Positions 1 through 8,093 of a stretch of DNA of 20,583 bases are shown here, piece by piece. Position numbers and translations under genes: made by a program. Within the stretch, counting starts at the first letter, position 1. Each line of letters begins with the position of its first letter. The notes beneath the pieces are model-generated. The model did no database searches. It had not been told where the DNA came from and saw nothing but the letters and a program-made list of their open reading frames with translations. The DNA is from an uncultured Alphaproteobacteria bacterium. Lineage in GTDB: Bacteria; Pseudomonadota; Alphaproteobacteria; RF32; CAG-239. Location of the stretch: the NCBI GenBank assembly GCA_934271195.1, contig CAKQRB010000061.1:1-20583 (forward strand), written 5' to 3'.

Positions 1-119
1 AGTATAGCTCCGATTTCTAGACGGCGCCCTCCATAAAACGCCTTTCTGCGATATTTCGGGGCGAAAACGACATGATATTTGCAATTCCATGTCGTATGTG
101 CTATTGTATGTGTGTTCAT
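1..119 (-). CDS. tnpA: IS200/IS605-family transposase TnpA, N-terminal part
   Basis: Thirty-nine codons are visible before the window edge, starting at the ATG 119-117. The protein begins MNTHTIAHTTWNCKYHVVF and continues APKYRRKAFYGGRRLEIGAI. The W-x-C-K-Y-H-V-V-F-x-P-K-Y-R-R block is the characteristic first strand of the small HUH (Y1) transposases of IS200/IS605. The catalytic H-x-H pair and the tyrosine would lie beyond the window, so integrity cannot be judged. An AAAGGAG ribosome binding site (revcomp of 129-135) sits 9 nt before the ATG and lies inside the stem of the upstream hairpin. Family knowledge: TnpA mobilises single-stranded DNA by a peel-and-paste mechanism. Confidence 0.85.
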   Translation of the reverse strand, partial: MNTHTIAHTTWNCKYHVVFAPKYRRKAFYGGRRLEIGAI

Positions 120-123
120 AAAA

Positions 124-190
124 AAAAACTCCTTTGCTTTTATTTAGACAATTGCCAGACCATCTCTAACATAATAGCAAAGGAGTTTTT
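124..190 (-). promoter_or_regulatory. RBS-sequestering stem-loop upstream of tnpA
   Basis: A perfect 15-bp inverted repeat (124-138 with 176-190) encloses a 37-nt loop. The tnpA Shine-Dalgarno (revcomp of 129-135) is fully inside one arm. In IS200 of enterobacteria a comparable structure represses transposase translation, so the same role is inferred here. The flanking T/A runs mean it could also stop transcription entering the element from outside. Confidence 0.65.
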
Positions 191-215
191 ATGTGCAAAG
201 CTGTAAGCTCTTTGG

Positions 216-238
216 AACCACGCGCCTAGCGCGTGGTT
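216..238. repeat. IS200/IS605 end hairpin
   Basis: A perfect 10-bp palindromic stem (216-225 with 229-238) has a 3-nt CTA loop. Position and form match the subterminal hairpin that TnpA recognises at the left end of IS200/IS605 elements. The cleavage tetranucleotide should lie just outside it but cannot be assigned from one end alone. Confidence 0.6.
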
Positions 239-252
239 TTCTGGATACAACA

Positions 253-280
253 AACCCCGTGTCTGATCAGGCGCGGGGTT
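253..280. terminator. Intrinsic terminator downstream of tsf
   Basis: The arms AACCCCGTGTCT and GGCGCGGGGTT form a GC-rich stem followed on the plus strand by GCTTTTTT. In the tsf (minus) direction the stem has two A-C mismatches and is followed by TTTGTTGT, so it is weaker in that direction. It probably ends the rpsB-tsf transcript and also blocks readthrough towards tsf from the IS side. Confidence 0.55.
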
Positions 281-303
281 GCTTTTTTGATTGATGAGAA
301 AAA

Positions 304-1230
304 TTATTTTGCCAGCTGAGCAGCTACTTCGGCAGCAAAATCTTCTTCTTTTTTCTGCAGGCCTTCACCCAAACGGAAGCAGACATATTCTTTCAGCTTA
401 ATGTCGGTGCCCATGTCTTTGGCTGCATCGGCAATAACCTGCTTAACCTTTTTATCCGGATCCATAATGTAAGCTTGTTCTTCCAGAACAACTTCGTCAT
501 AGTATTTGCGCACGCGGCCTTCAACCATTTTTTCAATAATGTTTTCCGGTTTGCCGGAAGTTTTTGCCTGTTCTGCAAAGATCACTTTTTCGTGTTCAAC
601 GGCTGCCGGATCAACAGAGGCAATATTCAAGAACAGCGGGTTTGAAGCTGCAATATGCATTGCAATATGTTTACCAAGTTCGGCCAATTTTGTTTTGTCA
701 CCGGTAGATTCCAAAGCAACCAAAACGCCGATTTTGCCGAGGTTCGGCTGAACGGCATTGTGAACATAAGAAGCAACGACACCATTAGAAACTTCAATTT
801 TTTGAGCGCGGCGCAGGTTCATGTTCTCGCCGATTTTGGCAATCATATCTGTTAAGCGTTCTTCAAAAGATTTGTTAACTTTCGGGCATTGGAAAGTCTT
901 CATGTCGCAAACTTCACCATTACGGAGCAAAGCAACTGTAGCGGCATCTTTAACATATTCTTGGAAAATGTCGTTTTTAGCAACAAAGTCGGTTTCGGAG
1001 TTGACCTCTACAACAGCACCGGCGTTTCCGTCAACGGCAACGGCAACCAGACCTTCGGCTGCAATACGGCTGGCCTTTTTGGCGGCAGAAGCCAGACCTT
1101 TTTTTCTGAGCCAGTCAACAGCCTGTTCTATATCCCCGTTGGTTTCGGTCAGGGCTTTTTTGCAGTCCAACATTCCGGCACCAGTCGTTTCTCTGAGTTC
1201 TTTAACCATAGCGGCAGTAATATTTGTCAT
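304..1230 (-). CDS. tsf: Translation elongation factor Ts
   Basis: A 308-residue EF-Ts of normal length. It is the cytoplasmic guanine nucleotide exchange factor that regenerates EF-Tu-GTP. The N-terminal UBA-like domain (about 1-55, with TTGAGMLDCKKAL) is followed by the signature TDFVAKN at 80-86, which contacts EF-Tu, and then the core subdomains. The ATG at 1230 is preceded by AAAGGA, 8 nt upstream of it. The gene lies 105 nt downstream of rpsB on the same strand, the usual bacterial order. The expected next genes, pyrH and frr, do not follow directly, because an IS200-type element lies beyond the terminator. Confidence 0.97.
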   Translation of the reverse strand: MTNITAAMVKELRETTGAGMLDCKKALTETNGDIEQAVDWLRKKGLASAAKKASRIAAEGLVAVAVDGNAGAVVEVNSETDFVAKNDIFQEYVKDAATVALLRNGEVCDMKTFQCPKVNKSFEERLTDMIAKIGENMNLRRAQKIEVSNGVVASYVHNAVQPNLGKIGVLVALESTGDKTKLAELGKHIAMHIAASNPLFLNIASVDPAAVEHEKVIFAEQAKTSGKPENIIEKMVEGRVRKYYDEVVLEEQAYIMDPDKKVKQVIADAAKDMGTDIKLKEYVCFRLGEGLQKKEEDFAAEVAAQLAK

Positions 1231-1262
1231 TCTTTGTATCCTTTGATAAAAATTTAAATAAG

Positions 1263-1303
1263 GGCGATATCTTATGATTTATGCAAAAAGATAAGATACC
1301 GCC
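1263..1303 (-). promoter_or_regulatory. Stem-loop between rpsB and tsf (possible attenuator or processing site)
   Basis: In the minus-strand RNA, 13 consecutive pairs (one G-U) form between 1291-1303 and 1263-1275 around a 15-nt loop, followed by a T-rich stretch. The single mismatch on the plus strand becomes a G-U wobble on the minus strand, so the structure fits the transcript of rpsB-tsf. It could partly terminate transcription, to set the S2:EF-Ts ratio, or mark an RNA processing or stability site. Confidence 0.5.
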
Positions 1304-1335
1304 GCAAATTTTGGCTAAGCTCTTAATAAAAAGAA

Positions 1336-2154
1336 CTATTCGGCGCTTTCGGCAGAAGCTTCAGCTTCGGCAGCAGCTTTTTTAGAAGCTCTTTTTTTGG
1401 CCGGTTTGGCTGCAGCTTCAACGCCTTCAACCATTTCTTCTACTTTAACACCTTGAGCGGCGATTTCGGCCTGCATACCGTCAAGAACGGCGCCGGAAAC
1501 CAAATCGCAGTAGAACTGAATGGCGCGGATTGCATCATCGTTACCCGGAACCGGAAAGTCAACGGCATAAGGGTCAGCGTTGGTGTCGCAGATACCGATA
1601 ACCGGAATACCGAGCTTTTTGGCTTCTTTAATCGCCAGAGTTTCTTTCGGTGTATCAACAACAAACAACAGGTCAGGCTGGCCGCCCATGTTCATGATAC
1701 CGCCAAGTTCGAGCTCGAGTTTTTCCTGTTCTTTTTTCAGGTTGAGCATTTCTTTTTTGGTATAACCGTCATAAGCATTTTTCTCAGCCATGTCTTTGAG
1801 TTTTGCAAGGCGGGAAATTGATTTGTAAACGGTTTTCCAGTTGGTAAGCATACCGCCGAGCCAACGATGGTTAACATAATACTGTCCGCATCTTTCAGCG
1901 TTTTCTTTAATAATGTCCTGAGCCTGTCTTTTGGTTCCGACAAACAAAACTTTACCGCCGTTTGCGGCAATATCTCTGGCTGTGGCCAAAGCAGTATACA
2001 GCATCGGGTAAGTTTTTTGCAGATCGATAATGTGAATATTATCTTTTTTGCCATAAATGTACGGAGCCATTTTCGGGTTCCAGCGGCGGGCATGGTGTCC
2101 GAAGTGAACGCCGGCCTCAACCATTTGACGTAATGTAAACGTAGGAATTGTCAT
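1336..2154 (-). CDS. rpsB: 30S ribosomal protein S2
   Basis: This 272-residue protein is full length. It opens with the conserved LRQMVEAGVHFGHHARRWNPKM segment, written here as two pieces: LRQMVEAGVHFGHH then ARRWNPKM. It contains the family block NHRWLGGMLTNWKT and ends with an Ala/Lys/Glu-rich tail of about 25 residues, common in alphaproteobacteria. S2 binds the small subunit late in assembly and helps hold S1. The ATG at 2154 is preceded by AAGGA, 9 nt upstream of it. It is the first gene of rpsB-tsf and is divergent from parE. Confidence 0.97.
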   Translation of the reverse strand: MTIPTFTLRQMVEAGVHFGHHARRWNPKMAPYIYGKKDNIHIIDLQKTYPMLYTALATARDIAANGGKVLFVGTKRQAQDIIKENAERCGQYYVNHRWLGGMLTNWKTVYKSISRLAKLKDMAEKNAYDGYTKKEMLNLKKEQEKLELELGGIMNMGGQPDLLFVVDTPKETLAIKEAKKLGIPVIGICDTNADPYAVDFPVPGNDDAIRAIQFYCDLVSGAVLDGMQAEIAAQGVKVEEMVEGVEAAAKPAKKRASKKAAAEAEASAESAE

Positions 2155-2331
2155 ATTATATTTATCCTTAATTTTCCAGTTAAACCTCCGCAGACTTCAA
2201 AACCGCCCTCAAAAGCGGCACCGGAGCGAAAGAACCTGTTGAGAGGCTTTCCGCCATATCTGCGTGTGAAATGAGCGGGAACCAATTCTCCCGTTCGCTG
2301 TCTTTTTATACGCTATTTCACTATTTTGCAA
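2155..2331 (-). promoter_or_regulatory. rpsB promoter and structured 5' leader
   Basis: On the minus strand a TTGCAA (2326-2331) and TATAAA (2305-2310) pair with a 15-nt spacer makes a plausible promoter. It leaves a leader of about 140 nt before rpsB. The leader can fold a hairpin from 2276-2280 with 2289-2293 and a GC-rich hairpin from 2203-2206 with 2215-2218. rpsB leaders are autoregulated by S2 in gammaproteobacteria. Whether this leader works the same way is an inference. Confidence 0.4.
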
Positions 2332-2423
2332 GTATTTTTTGTTTAAAATCTGCAAATTTTGCGCAGACGGGGATTTTCTCCTGAAAAAGCGCATTTTCTT
2401 GTTCACGCAGGGGAATTTTAGTC

Positions 2424-2477
2424 TTGTAAATTCGGCTCTGATGTTGTATTTTAACGCCAATTGTTAAGGTTATGAGG
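2424..2477 (+). promoter_or_regulatory. Putative parE promoter and RBS
   Basis: TTGTAA (2424-2429) and TATTTT (2447-2452) are separated by exactly 17 nt. A GAGG Shine-Dalgarno (2474-2477) lies 5 nt before the parE ATG. The intergenic region 2155-2482 is shared by the divergent rpsB and parE promoters, and I see no further gene in it. Confidence 0.4.
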
Positions 2478-2482
2478 AAAAA

Positions 2483-4471
2483 ATGACAGATTTGTTTGAG
2501 AGCACCGCTCCGGCGGCCCAAGAATATAACGCGCAGGAAATTGAGGTTCTGGAAGGGCTGGAACCAGTACGTTATCGTCCGGGAATGTACATCGGCGGCA
2601 CAGATGACACCGCGTTGCACCATCTGGTAGCTGAAATTCTTGACAACTCCATGGACGAGGCGGTTGCCGGCTATGCCAACCATATTGACATTACGCTTAA
2701 TGCCGACTACTCGATTACGATCGCCGACAATGGCCGCGGCATTCCGGTTGACCCGCATCCGAAGTATCCGAACATGTCTGCCCTTGAAGTGATTATGACC
2801 ATGCTGCATTCCGGCGGCAAATTCGGCGGCGGCGCTTATAAGGTTTCCGGAGGATTGCATGGTGTCGGTCTGTCTGTTGTCAATGCGCTGTCAGAAAATA
2901 TGATGATTGAGATTGCTCGTGACAAAAAGCTTTATCGTCAGGTATACAGCCGCGGCAAACCGCAAACGGCTCTGGAATTGATTGGCAATGCGCCCAACCG
3001 CCGCGGCACATCAATCACATTTAAACCAGATCCTGAAATTTTTGGGACAAATTCCCAATTATCACCCAACCGCGTTTATCGTATGGCGCGTTCAAAGGCT
3101 TTTTTGTTTAAGGGCATAAAAATCAACTGGAAATGCGCTCAGGAAGTATTATCAGAAGGCGATGCGACACCGCCGGAAGCCGAATTGAATTATCCAAACG
3201 GCGTGAGCGACTTCTTGAATTATCAGCTGGGCAGCCGCACGACCATCAACCGCACCGCTTTTTCCGGCGACTCTGAACTGGCCAATGACGAAGGGCGCGT
3301 AGAATGGGCAATTACCTGGCCGGAAGACGAAAACGGTTTTTGCTACTCTTATTGCAATACCGTGGTAACGCCGCAAGGCGGTACGCATGAAGTCGGCTTT
3401 AAAACCGCACTGGTACGCGGGCTGAAGGAATACGGCGAAATGGCAAACATAAAAAAAGCCGCCAATATTACCGCCGAAGACTTTTTGAGCGATGCCTGCA
3501 TTATGTTGTCGGTCTTTATCCGCGACCCGCAGTTTCAGGGACAGACCAAAGACAAGCTGACCTCGGCCAAGGCAACGCGGTTGGTGGAACAGGCCGTTAA
3601 AGACTCGTTCGACCACTGGCTGACTTCCGACATGGAAAACGCCTCGGCACTGATTGAATATGTGATTGAACGCGCTGAACAACGCCGCAAGAAGAAAGAA
3701 GAAAAACAGGCCGTCCGCAAAACGCCGACCAAAAAACTGCGTCTTCCGGGAAAACTGGCTGACTGCTCTCAGGCTGCTGCCGAAGGAACGGAAATTTTTA
3801 TTGTCGAGGGGGATTCCGCCGGCGGCTCCGCCAAGCAGGGACGCGATCGCTTTACGCAGGCTATTCTGCCGTTGCGCGGCAAGATTTTGAACGTTGCGAG
3901 CGCATCTTTGGACAAGATTATGCAAAATCAGGAAATCAAAGATATGTGCGAAGCTTTAGGCTGCGGCGTTAAAGAAAATTATAATGAAGACAATCTACGT
4001 TATGAAAAAATCATTATCATGACCGATGCCGACGTGGACGGCGCGCATATTGCCTCGCTGCTGATGACTTTCTTTTATCAGCAGATGCCGAAGCTGATTG
4101 AAAACGGACATTTGTATATTGCCACGCCACCATTATATAAGATTTCGGCCGGCGGCAAGAATTTTTATGCTCTGGACGACGAAGACAAAGACCGGATTTT
4201 GAAAAAAGAAATCAAAGCCAATGCCAAACCGGACATCAGCCGCTTCAAAGGTTTGGGAGAAATGAGCGCCCAGCAGCTGAAAGAAACAACGATGGACAAG
4301 AAAAACCGAATGCTGCTGAAAGTCATTCTGCCCAACACCAGTACCGAAGAAGGCAAGGAAGAAGCCTTTGAAACGCGCCGACAGGTTGAGCGTCTGATGG
4401 GCAAAAATCCAGAGCTGCGTTTTCAGTTTATTATCGAACGCGCGAAATTTGTAGATGATCTGGACATTTAA
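2483..4471 (+). CDS. parE: DNA topoisomerase IV subunit B
   Basis: This 662-residue type IIA topoisomerase ATPase subunit pairs with ParC to decatenate daughter chromosomes. The GHKL ATPase domain shows EILDNSMDEA (51-60), DNGRGIPVD (82-90) and GGLHGVG (123-129). The transducer domain follows. The TOPRIM domain has VEGDSAGG (from residue 441) and DADVD (515-519), the metal-binding acidic residues, and KGLGEM lies near the C-terminus. ParE rather than GyrB is chosen from the N-terminal DLFE...EYNAQEIEVLEGLEPVR, the VDPHPKYP motif after DNGRGIP, the 662-residue length and the absence of a large GyrB insert. The ATG has a GAGG RBS. A GNAT gene follows 23 nt later on the same strand. Confidence 0.93.
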   Translation: MTDLFESTAPAAQEYNAQEIEVLEGLEPVRYRPGMYIGGTDDTALHHLVAEILDNSMDEAVAGYANHIDITLNADYSITIADNGRGIPVDPHPKYPNMSALEVIMTMLHSGGKFGGGAYKVSGGLHGVGLSVVNALSENMMIEIARDKKLYRQVYSRGKPQTALELIGNAPNRRGTSITFKPDPEIFGTNSQLSPNRVYRMARSKAFLFKGIKINWKCAQEVLSEGDATPPEAELNYPNGVSDFLNYQLGSRTTINRTAFSGDSELANDEGRVEWAITWPEDENGFCYSYCNTVVTPQGGTHEVGFKTALVRGLKEYGEMANIKKAANITAEDFLSDACIMLSVFIRDPQFQGQTKDKLTSAKATRLVEQAVKDSFDHWLTSDMENASALIEYVIERAEQRRKKKEEKQAVRKTPTKKLRLPGKLADCSQAAAEGTEIFIVEGDSAGGSAKQGRDRFTQAILPLRGKILNVASASLDKIMQNQEIKDMCEALGCGVKENYNEDNLRYEKIIIMTDADVDGAHIASLLMTFFYQQMPKLIENGHLYIATPPLYKISAGGKNFYALDDEDKDRILKKEIKANAKPDISRFKGLGEMSAQQLKETTMDKKNRMLLKVILPNTSTEEGKEEAFETRRQVERLMGKNPELRFQFIIERAKFVDDLDI

Positions 4472-4494
4472 TTATTGATGACGGGGACTGGAAA

Positions 4495-4974
4495 ATGATC
4501 AGAAAGTTTCGGCCGCAGGATACGGACAAAGTCATGAAAATCTGGCTCGACGGCAGTCTGGACAGTCACGATTTTATTCCGGCAGCCTATTGGCAGGAAA
4601 ATTTTGCCGTCGTCCGTGATGAATATCTGCCGGCAGCGCAGACTTATGTCTGGGAAGAAAACGGCGACATTAAAGCCTTTGCCAGTCTGGAAAACGAAGA
4701 CTATATCGGCGCGTTGTTCGTTTCTGCCGATGTACGGGGCAGAGGAATTGGCAAAGCCCTGATGTTTGAACTGCAAAAGAATCACAGCCGCTTAAATTTG
4801 CAGGTTTATTCACAAAATAAAAAAGCCGTTCAGTTCTATCATCGCTGCGGTTTTCAGATTCTGCGCGAAGAAACAGACCGCCAGACAGGAGCCAGCGAGT
4901 TGATGATGAGCTGGAACAAAGGCAACGTTTCCGGCGATTTAATTTATAATTATACGCGGCGTTCTTCTCTTTAA
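4495..4974 (+). CDS. GNAT-family N-acetyltransferase, YjaB-like
   Basis: A 159-residue protein with the GNAT fold. The acetyl-CoA pyrophosphate-binding motif A is VRGRGIG (80-86), and NKKAVQFYHRCGF (108-120) is the conserved alpha4/beta-strand segment. The early segment KIWLDGSLDSHDFI resembles E. coli YjaB-type acetyltransferases (IW...S...THDF), a resemblance recalled rather than computed. The substrate cannot be predicted. The last 20 or so residues (NKGNVSGDLIYNYTRRSSL) extend past the usual GNAT end. It starts 23 nt after parE and is probably cotranscribed. It converges on the RNA methyltransferase with a 39-nt gap and no clear terminator hairpin. Confidence 0.85.
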   Translation: MIRKFRPQDTDKVMKIWLDGSLDSHDFIPAAYWQENFAVVRDEYLPAAQTYVWEENGDIKAFASLENEDYIGALFVSADVRGRGIGKALMFELQKNHSRLNLQVYSQNKKAVQFYHRCGFQILREETDRQTGASELMMSWNKGNVSGDLIYNYTRRSSL

Positions 4975-5013
4975 ATTTTGCGCGGTTTTCAGATTGTGCT
5001 TATAAAAGAAACA

Positions 5014-6150
5014 TTAGGCCAGCTCAAAGCAGGCAACCAATTCGCTATGGTCGGAAAAGACAAACTGGTCAACCAATGTGACTTCCGTTAACTTGTAACC
5101 GGAGGTTATCAGCGTATTGGCATCTTTAACAAAGCTATGCGGATTGCAAGACACGGCAATCAGTTTTTTCGGCTTATCGGCAAAAGATGCTATTTGAGCC
5201 GTTTGGGCAACGGCACCGGCGCGCGGCGGATCAAAAATCACAACGTCAAATCCGGACAATTCTTTTTCATCAAACGGGTATTTGAACAGGTTTTTATTAA
5301 CGACTTCAACATTGCTTATCATATTTTTATTCAACGACTGTCTGAAGCCTTCCAACAAAGCCGGCGAAGAATCTGCCGCCAGAATCTTGTTGTTTTTATT
5401 TCCGGCAAGCGGATAAGAAAATGTTCCAACGCCGCAAAACAAATCCGCAATCCGGCCTTGCGTTTCACCCAGATATTTTGTTACCAAGCCAACCAGAGCC
5501 TGCTCTCCGGCTTTGGAAGGCTGCAAAAACGTACCGGCAGGAATATAAACGTCATAATTTCCCATTTTGATTTGCGGCCTGACTTTTTCAATCAGCGGTT
5601 CACTTACGGAATCCGGCTTTTTACGATGGGAAATGCGGATAACATCGGCAAACTCCTGCGCTTTTTCAAAAACAATCATTCGGTGTTCCAATGTCAGTTC
5701 ACCGACAAATTCCAAGACAACATCTATGCCGTTGTCGGCATCGCAGAGCCAGACATCGCCGGCGGTAATATATTGCGGCACAAATTTTTTGCCTTTTTTG
5801 GCGCCATTACCAAGCGGTACGGCACAAAGTTCAGTCAACAGCGCACGGATTTTGCCAAGATTGGCGTTCAAACGCGGTGTCAGCAGACAACAGGCGGCAA
5901 CGTCAACCAATTCGTCGCTTTGGCGTTTGTTAAAGCCCAACTGCAATTTTCCTTTACGAAAAGAAAAAGCCATTGCCGCGCGACGGCGGACGTTGTCACC
6001 AATAAAAACAGGCATGCCAAACTTGACGTCCGGTTGTATCAAGCCGCTCAAAATTTTTTTGAAATTTTGTTCTTTGCGGTTTTGGTATTCCGACATTGAC
6101 AGGTTTCTGTACAGACAACCGCCGCAGGCGTCATGATAAGGACAAGTCAT
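5014..6150 (-). CDS. Class I SAM-dependent RNA (uracil-C5)-methyltransferase, RlmC/RlmD-like
   Basis: A 378-residue RumA/TrmA-family enzyme that transfers a methyl group from SAM to C5 of a uridine in rRNA (or tRNA). Fe-S cluster cysteines follow the RumA spacing: C3, C9, C12 and C87. SAM motif I is DLFCGVGTF, motif IV is FDPPRAG, the catalytic nucleophile is in VSCNP, and the general-base segment is FSDHSELVACF near the C-terminus. The protein starts directly with the cysteine cluster, so the N-terminal TRAM domain of RlmD is missing, as in RlmC. The exact target uridine is not resolved. It begins 9 nt after the diguanylate cyclase stop codon and is surely cotranscribed with it. Confidence 0.88.
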   Translation of the reverse strand: MTCPYHDACGGCLYRNLSMSEYQNRKEQNFKKILSGLIQPDVKFGMPVFIGDNVRRRAAMAFSFRKGKLQLGFNKRQSDELVDVAACCLLTPRLNANLGKIRALLTELCAVPLGNGAKKGKKFVPQYITAGDVWLCDADNGIDVVLEFVGELTLEHRMIVFEKAQEFADVIRISHRKKPDSVSEPLIEKVRPQIKMGNYDVYIPAGTFLQPSKAGEQALVGLVTKYLGETQGRIADLFCGVGTFSYPLAGNKNNKILAADSSPALLEGFRQSLNKNMISNVEVVNKNLFKYPFDEKELSGFDVVIFDPPRAGAVAQTAQIASFADKPKKLIAVSCNPHSFVKDANTLITSGYKLTEVTLVDQFVFSDHSELVACFELA

Positions 6151-6159
6151 CGCACCCTC

Positions 6160-7917
6160 TTACAAATCTTCATCATCAACACCCAGAACATTAATGCCGG
6201 TCCGGCGTTTTTTTTCTTCAATTTCCACATTGTCTTCCTGAATGCGGGAAGAATCGATACCATCCAGCAGCGAAATTTCACGATTGTCCTCTTTATCAAA
6301 AATCGGGTGATGATTTTGGCTTTCTTTCCGCTCTGTTTCGTCCTCGCTGCCCAGCTTGCTCAAATCGTCCTTATGAAAAACGCAATAGCGGTTGCGTCCG
6401 GTTTCTTTGGCACGATACAGGGCTTCGTCCGACGTTTTTATCAGCATTCCGACATTGTCGGAAATCTCGGAAGAAGAAATACCGATACTGACGGTAAAGC
6501 GGACTTCCTCGCCTTCATCACTGTATACGACGGCAGCAGCAATGCTTTCGCGCAGACGTTCGGCCACGACTTCGGCCTGTTTGGTACCTGTATGCGGCAA
6601 AAAGACCACAAATTCTTCGCCGCCATAACGGGCGACAATATCATCTTCACGCAGGTTTTTCTCGCAAGTACCTGCCAGTTTGATCAGCACCTTGTCACCG
6701 ACTTTGTGACCGTAAGTGTCATTGACCCGTTTGAAGTGGTCAGCATCAAGCATCAAGACACAATATTCTTCATTTTGGGCTTTAGCTTCGACAATCCGGT
6801 TGAAGACTTCTTCTTCAAAATAGCGGCGGTTATAGAGTGAAGTCAGCGGATCGCGAATCGCCTGATTTTTGAGCAGCATTTCATGGTTTTTGCGCGAAGT
6901 AATGTCCTGAAAAGCGGCATAAAGCACAACATCGTAATTATAGTCGATGATATTGACCGAAGCCAGCAGCCAAAAAGGCGTATCGCCGCTCGGGGTTTTG
7001 ACCAGAATTTCAAAATCCTGCACTTCTTTTTCTTTCTCCAGACGCTCGTTCAAAAGCCGACGGTTGTCAACATCGACAAAAAAGTCTTTCAGGCGGTAGC
7101 GGTCAACCTCCTGCGGCAAAATGCCAAAAAGTTTGACAGCATTGGTATTGGCCATGATGATTTTGTCGTCGCCGAGTTTGGACAGGATAATCGGGAAAGG
7201 AGAAGATTTGATAATGTCGGCCAGACGCTGATTGCTTTTTTCAATTTCCTGCTCCTGCACTTCATATTTGGCGCTAAGGGAATTGATTTTGATAATCAGA
7301 ATAGACATGGCGAGCAAAACATAAAACAACGCGGCGGAGTACCATAATTCCGAACCGTCCAGCGCCCAGCTGACATGTGACAACTTCAAAATCAGCAAAA
7401 TACTGATGGCGGCAGTAACAACAGACGCCATGATATAACCGCTTTTATAACGCTGGGTAACCTGTGACAGAAAACCGACGCTCAAATAAGCAAAGCCGGC
7501 GACAGGAAAGACATAGCGCAGGCTGGAAACCATACTGCCGTCAGGAAAGATAAAGACATAGGATACGACGGAAATCAGTCCGAGGCCGGCCACACCGAGA
7601 ATCACAGGAAGGTCAGGAATATTTTTGAACAGAATCTGAGAAGCGGCAATGGCGAGAAGAACCATGGAGGAAAGCAGCAGCAACAGTTCAAAAAAGACAT
7701 AGATTTCAACATTTCCTCCGGCTTTATATATGTTGAACGACTTGTATTCAATCCAGACAACAATAAAATCAAATATCAACCCAACAAACAAAAACCAGAT
7801 TCCCCGACGCACAGGCGAACCTTTTTCCGGAAAAAAGCAAGAGAAAAACAGCAGCAGGAATGCCGTTAACGTTACCAGAATATATGTTGTGTTTGCAAAT
7901 ATGCCGATATTTCCCAT
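6160..7917 (-). CDS. Membrane diguanylate cyclase with PAS domain
   Basis: A 585-residue inner-membrane sensor enzyme that makes cyclic di-GMP from two GTP. The N-terminus (about 10-211) has seven hydrophobic segments and forms a membrane sensor module of a type I do not recognise by name. A short coiled linker (215-235) leads to a PAS domain (about 230-345, ending AAFQDIT). The GGDEF domain begins RDPLTSLYNRRYF (355-367), and the active site is GGEEF (432-436). The inhibitory I-site RxxD is present as REDD (423-426), exactly five residues before GGEEF, so product inhibition is expected. A charged C-terminal tail of about 70 residues follows the catalytic domain. A GGGGAG RBS precedes the ATG at 7917. 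It is the first gene of a pair with the RNA methyltransferase. Confidence 0.92.
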   Translation of the reverse strand: MGNIGIFANTTYILVTLTAFLLLFFSCFFPEKGSPVRRGIWFLFVGLIFDFIVVWIEYKSFNIYKAGGNVEIYVFFELLLLLSSMVLLAIAASQILFKNIPDLPVILGVAGLGLISVVSYVFIFPDGSMVSSLRYVFPVAGFAYLSVGFLSQVTQRYKSGYIMASVVTAAISILLILKLSHVSWALDGSELWYSAALFYVLLAMSILIIKINSLSAKYEVQEQEIEKSNQRLADIIKSSPFPIILSKLGDDKIIMANTNAVKLFGILPQEVDRYRLKDFFVDVDNRRLLNERLEKEKEVQDFEILVKTPSGDTPFWLLASVNIIDYNYDVVLYAAFQDITSRKNHEMLLKNQAIRDPLTSLYNRRYFEEEVFNRIVEAKAQNEEYCVLMLDADHFKRVNDTYGHKVGDKVLIKLAGTCEKNLREDDIVARYGGEEFVVFLPHTGTKQAEVVAERLRESIAAAVVYSDEGEEVRFTVSIGISSSEISDNVGMLIKTSDEALYRAKETGRNRYCVFHKDDLSKLGSEDETERKESQNHHPIFDKEDNREISLLDGIDSSRIQEDNVEIEEKKRRTGINVLGVDDEDL

Positions 7918-7952
7918 TATTTCTCCCCGTCGGATTTTTTAAAATGTGTTTC

Positions 7953-7980
7953 TTGCATTAAAGCCGTTTTAGTTTATATT
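7953..7980 (+). promoter_or_regulatory. Putative promoter of the duplicated membrane-protein gene
   Basis: TTGCAT (7953-7958) and TATATT (7975-7980) have a 16-nt spacer. They lie in the divergent AT-rich gap between the diguanylate cyclase and the gene starting at 8094, leaving a leader of roughly 105 nt. Confidence 0.35.
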
Positions 7981-8093
7981 GAGTTTATTAACATTTAAAG
8001 CTTTAATTAAAATTAAAATAATTGATGAATATTAAAATAAATATTGTATTATTAATATTAGATTTTTGCTTGCATAAAACAGAGAGAAAAAAC

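Larger units (their letters stand above)
1..245 (-). mobile_element. IS200/IS605-family insertion sequence, 5' end (cut by window edge)
   Basis: The minus strand carries the start of a Y1 transposase gene, preceded by two hairpins typical of this family: a long RBS-covering stem-loop (124-190) and a compact perfect hairpin with a 3-nt loop (216-238). IS200/IS605 elements have no terminal inverted repeats and are recognised by subterminal hairpins that TnpA binds. The outer boundary near 240-250 is an estimate, because the far end is outside the window. The element lies 60-odd bases beyond the 3' end of tsf. Confidence 0.75.

Noticed and set aside
224..232. GCCTAGCGC shared by the IS200 end hairpin and the tRNA-Leu 3' end (15102-15110)
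   Set aside because: Nine bases only, in a GC palindrome on one side, so chance is the simplest explanation and it is too short for an attachment-site repeat.
3152..3925. Minus-strand ORF of 257 codons inside parE
   Set aside because: It mirrors parE codons, has a composition typical of an antisense shadow and no plausible RBS.
5137..6099. Long plus-strand ORF of 320 codons opposite the RNA methyltransferase
   Set aside because: It is fully antisense to a gene with all family motifs, and its translation has no recognisable domain.
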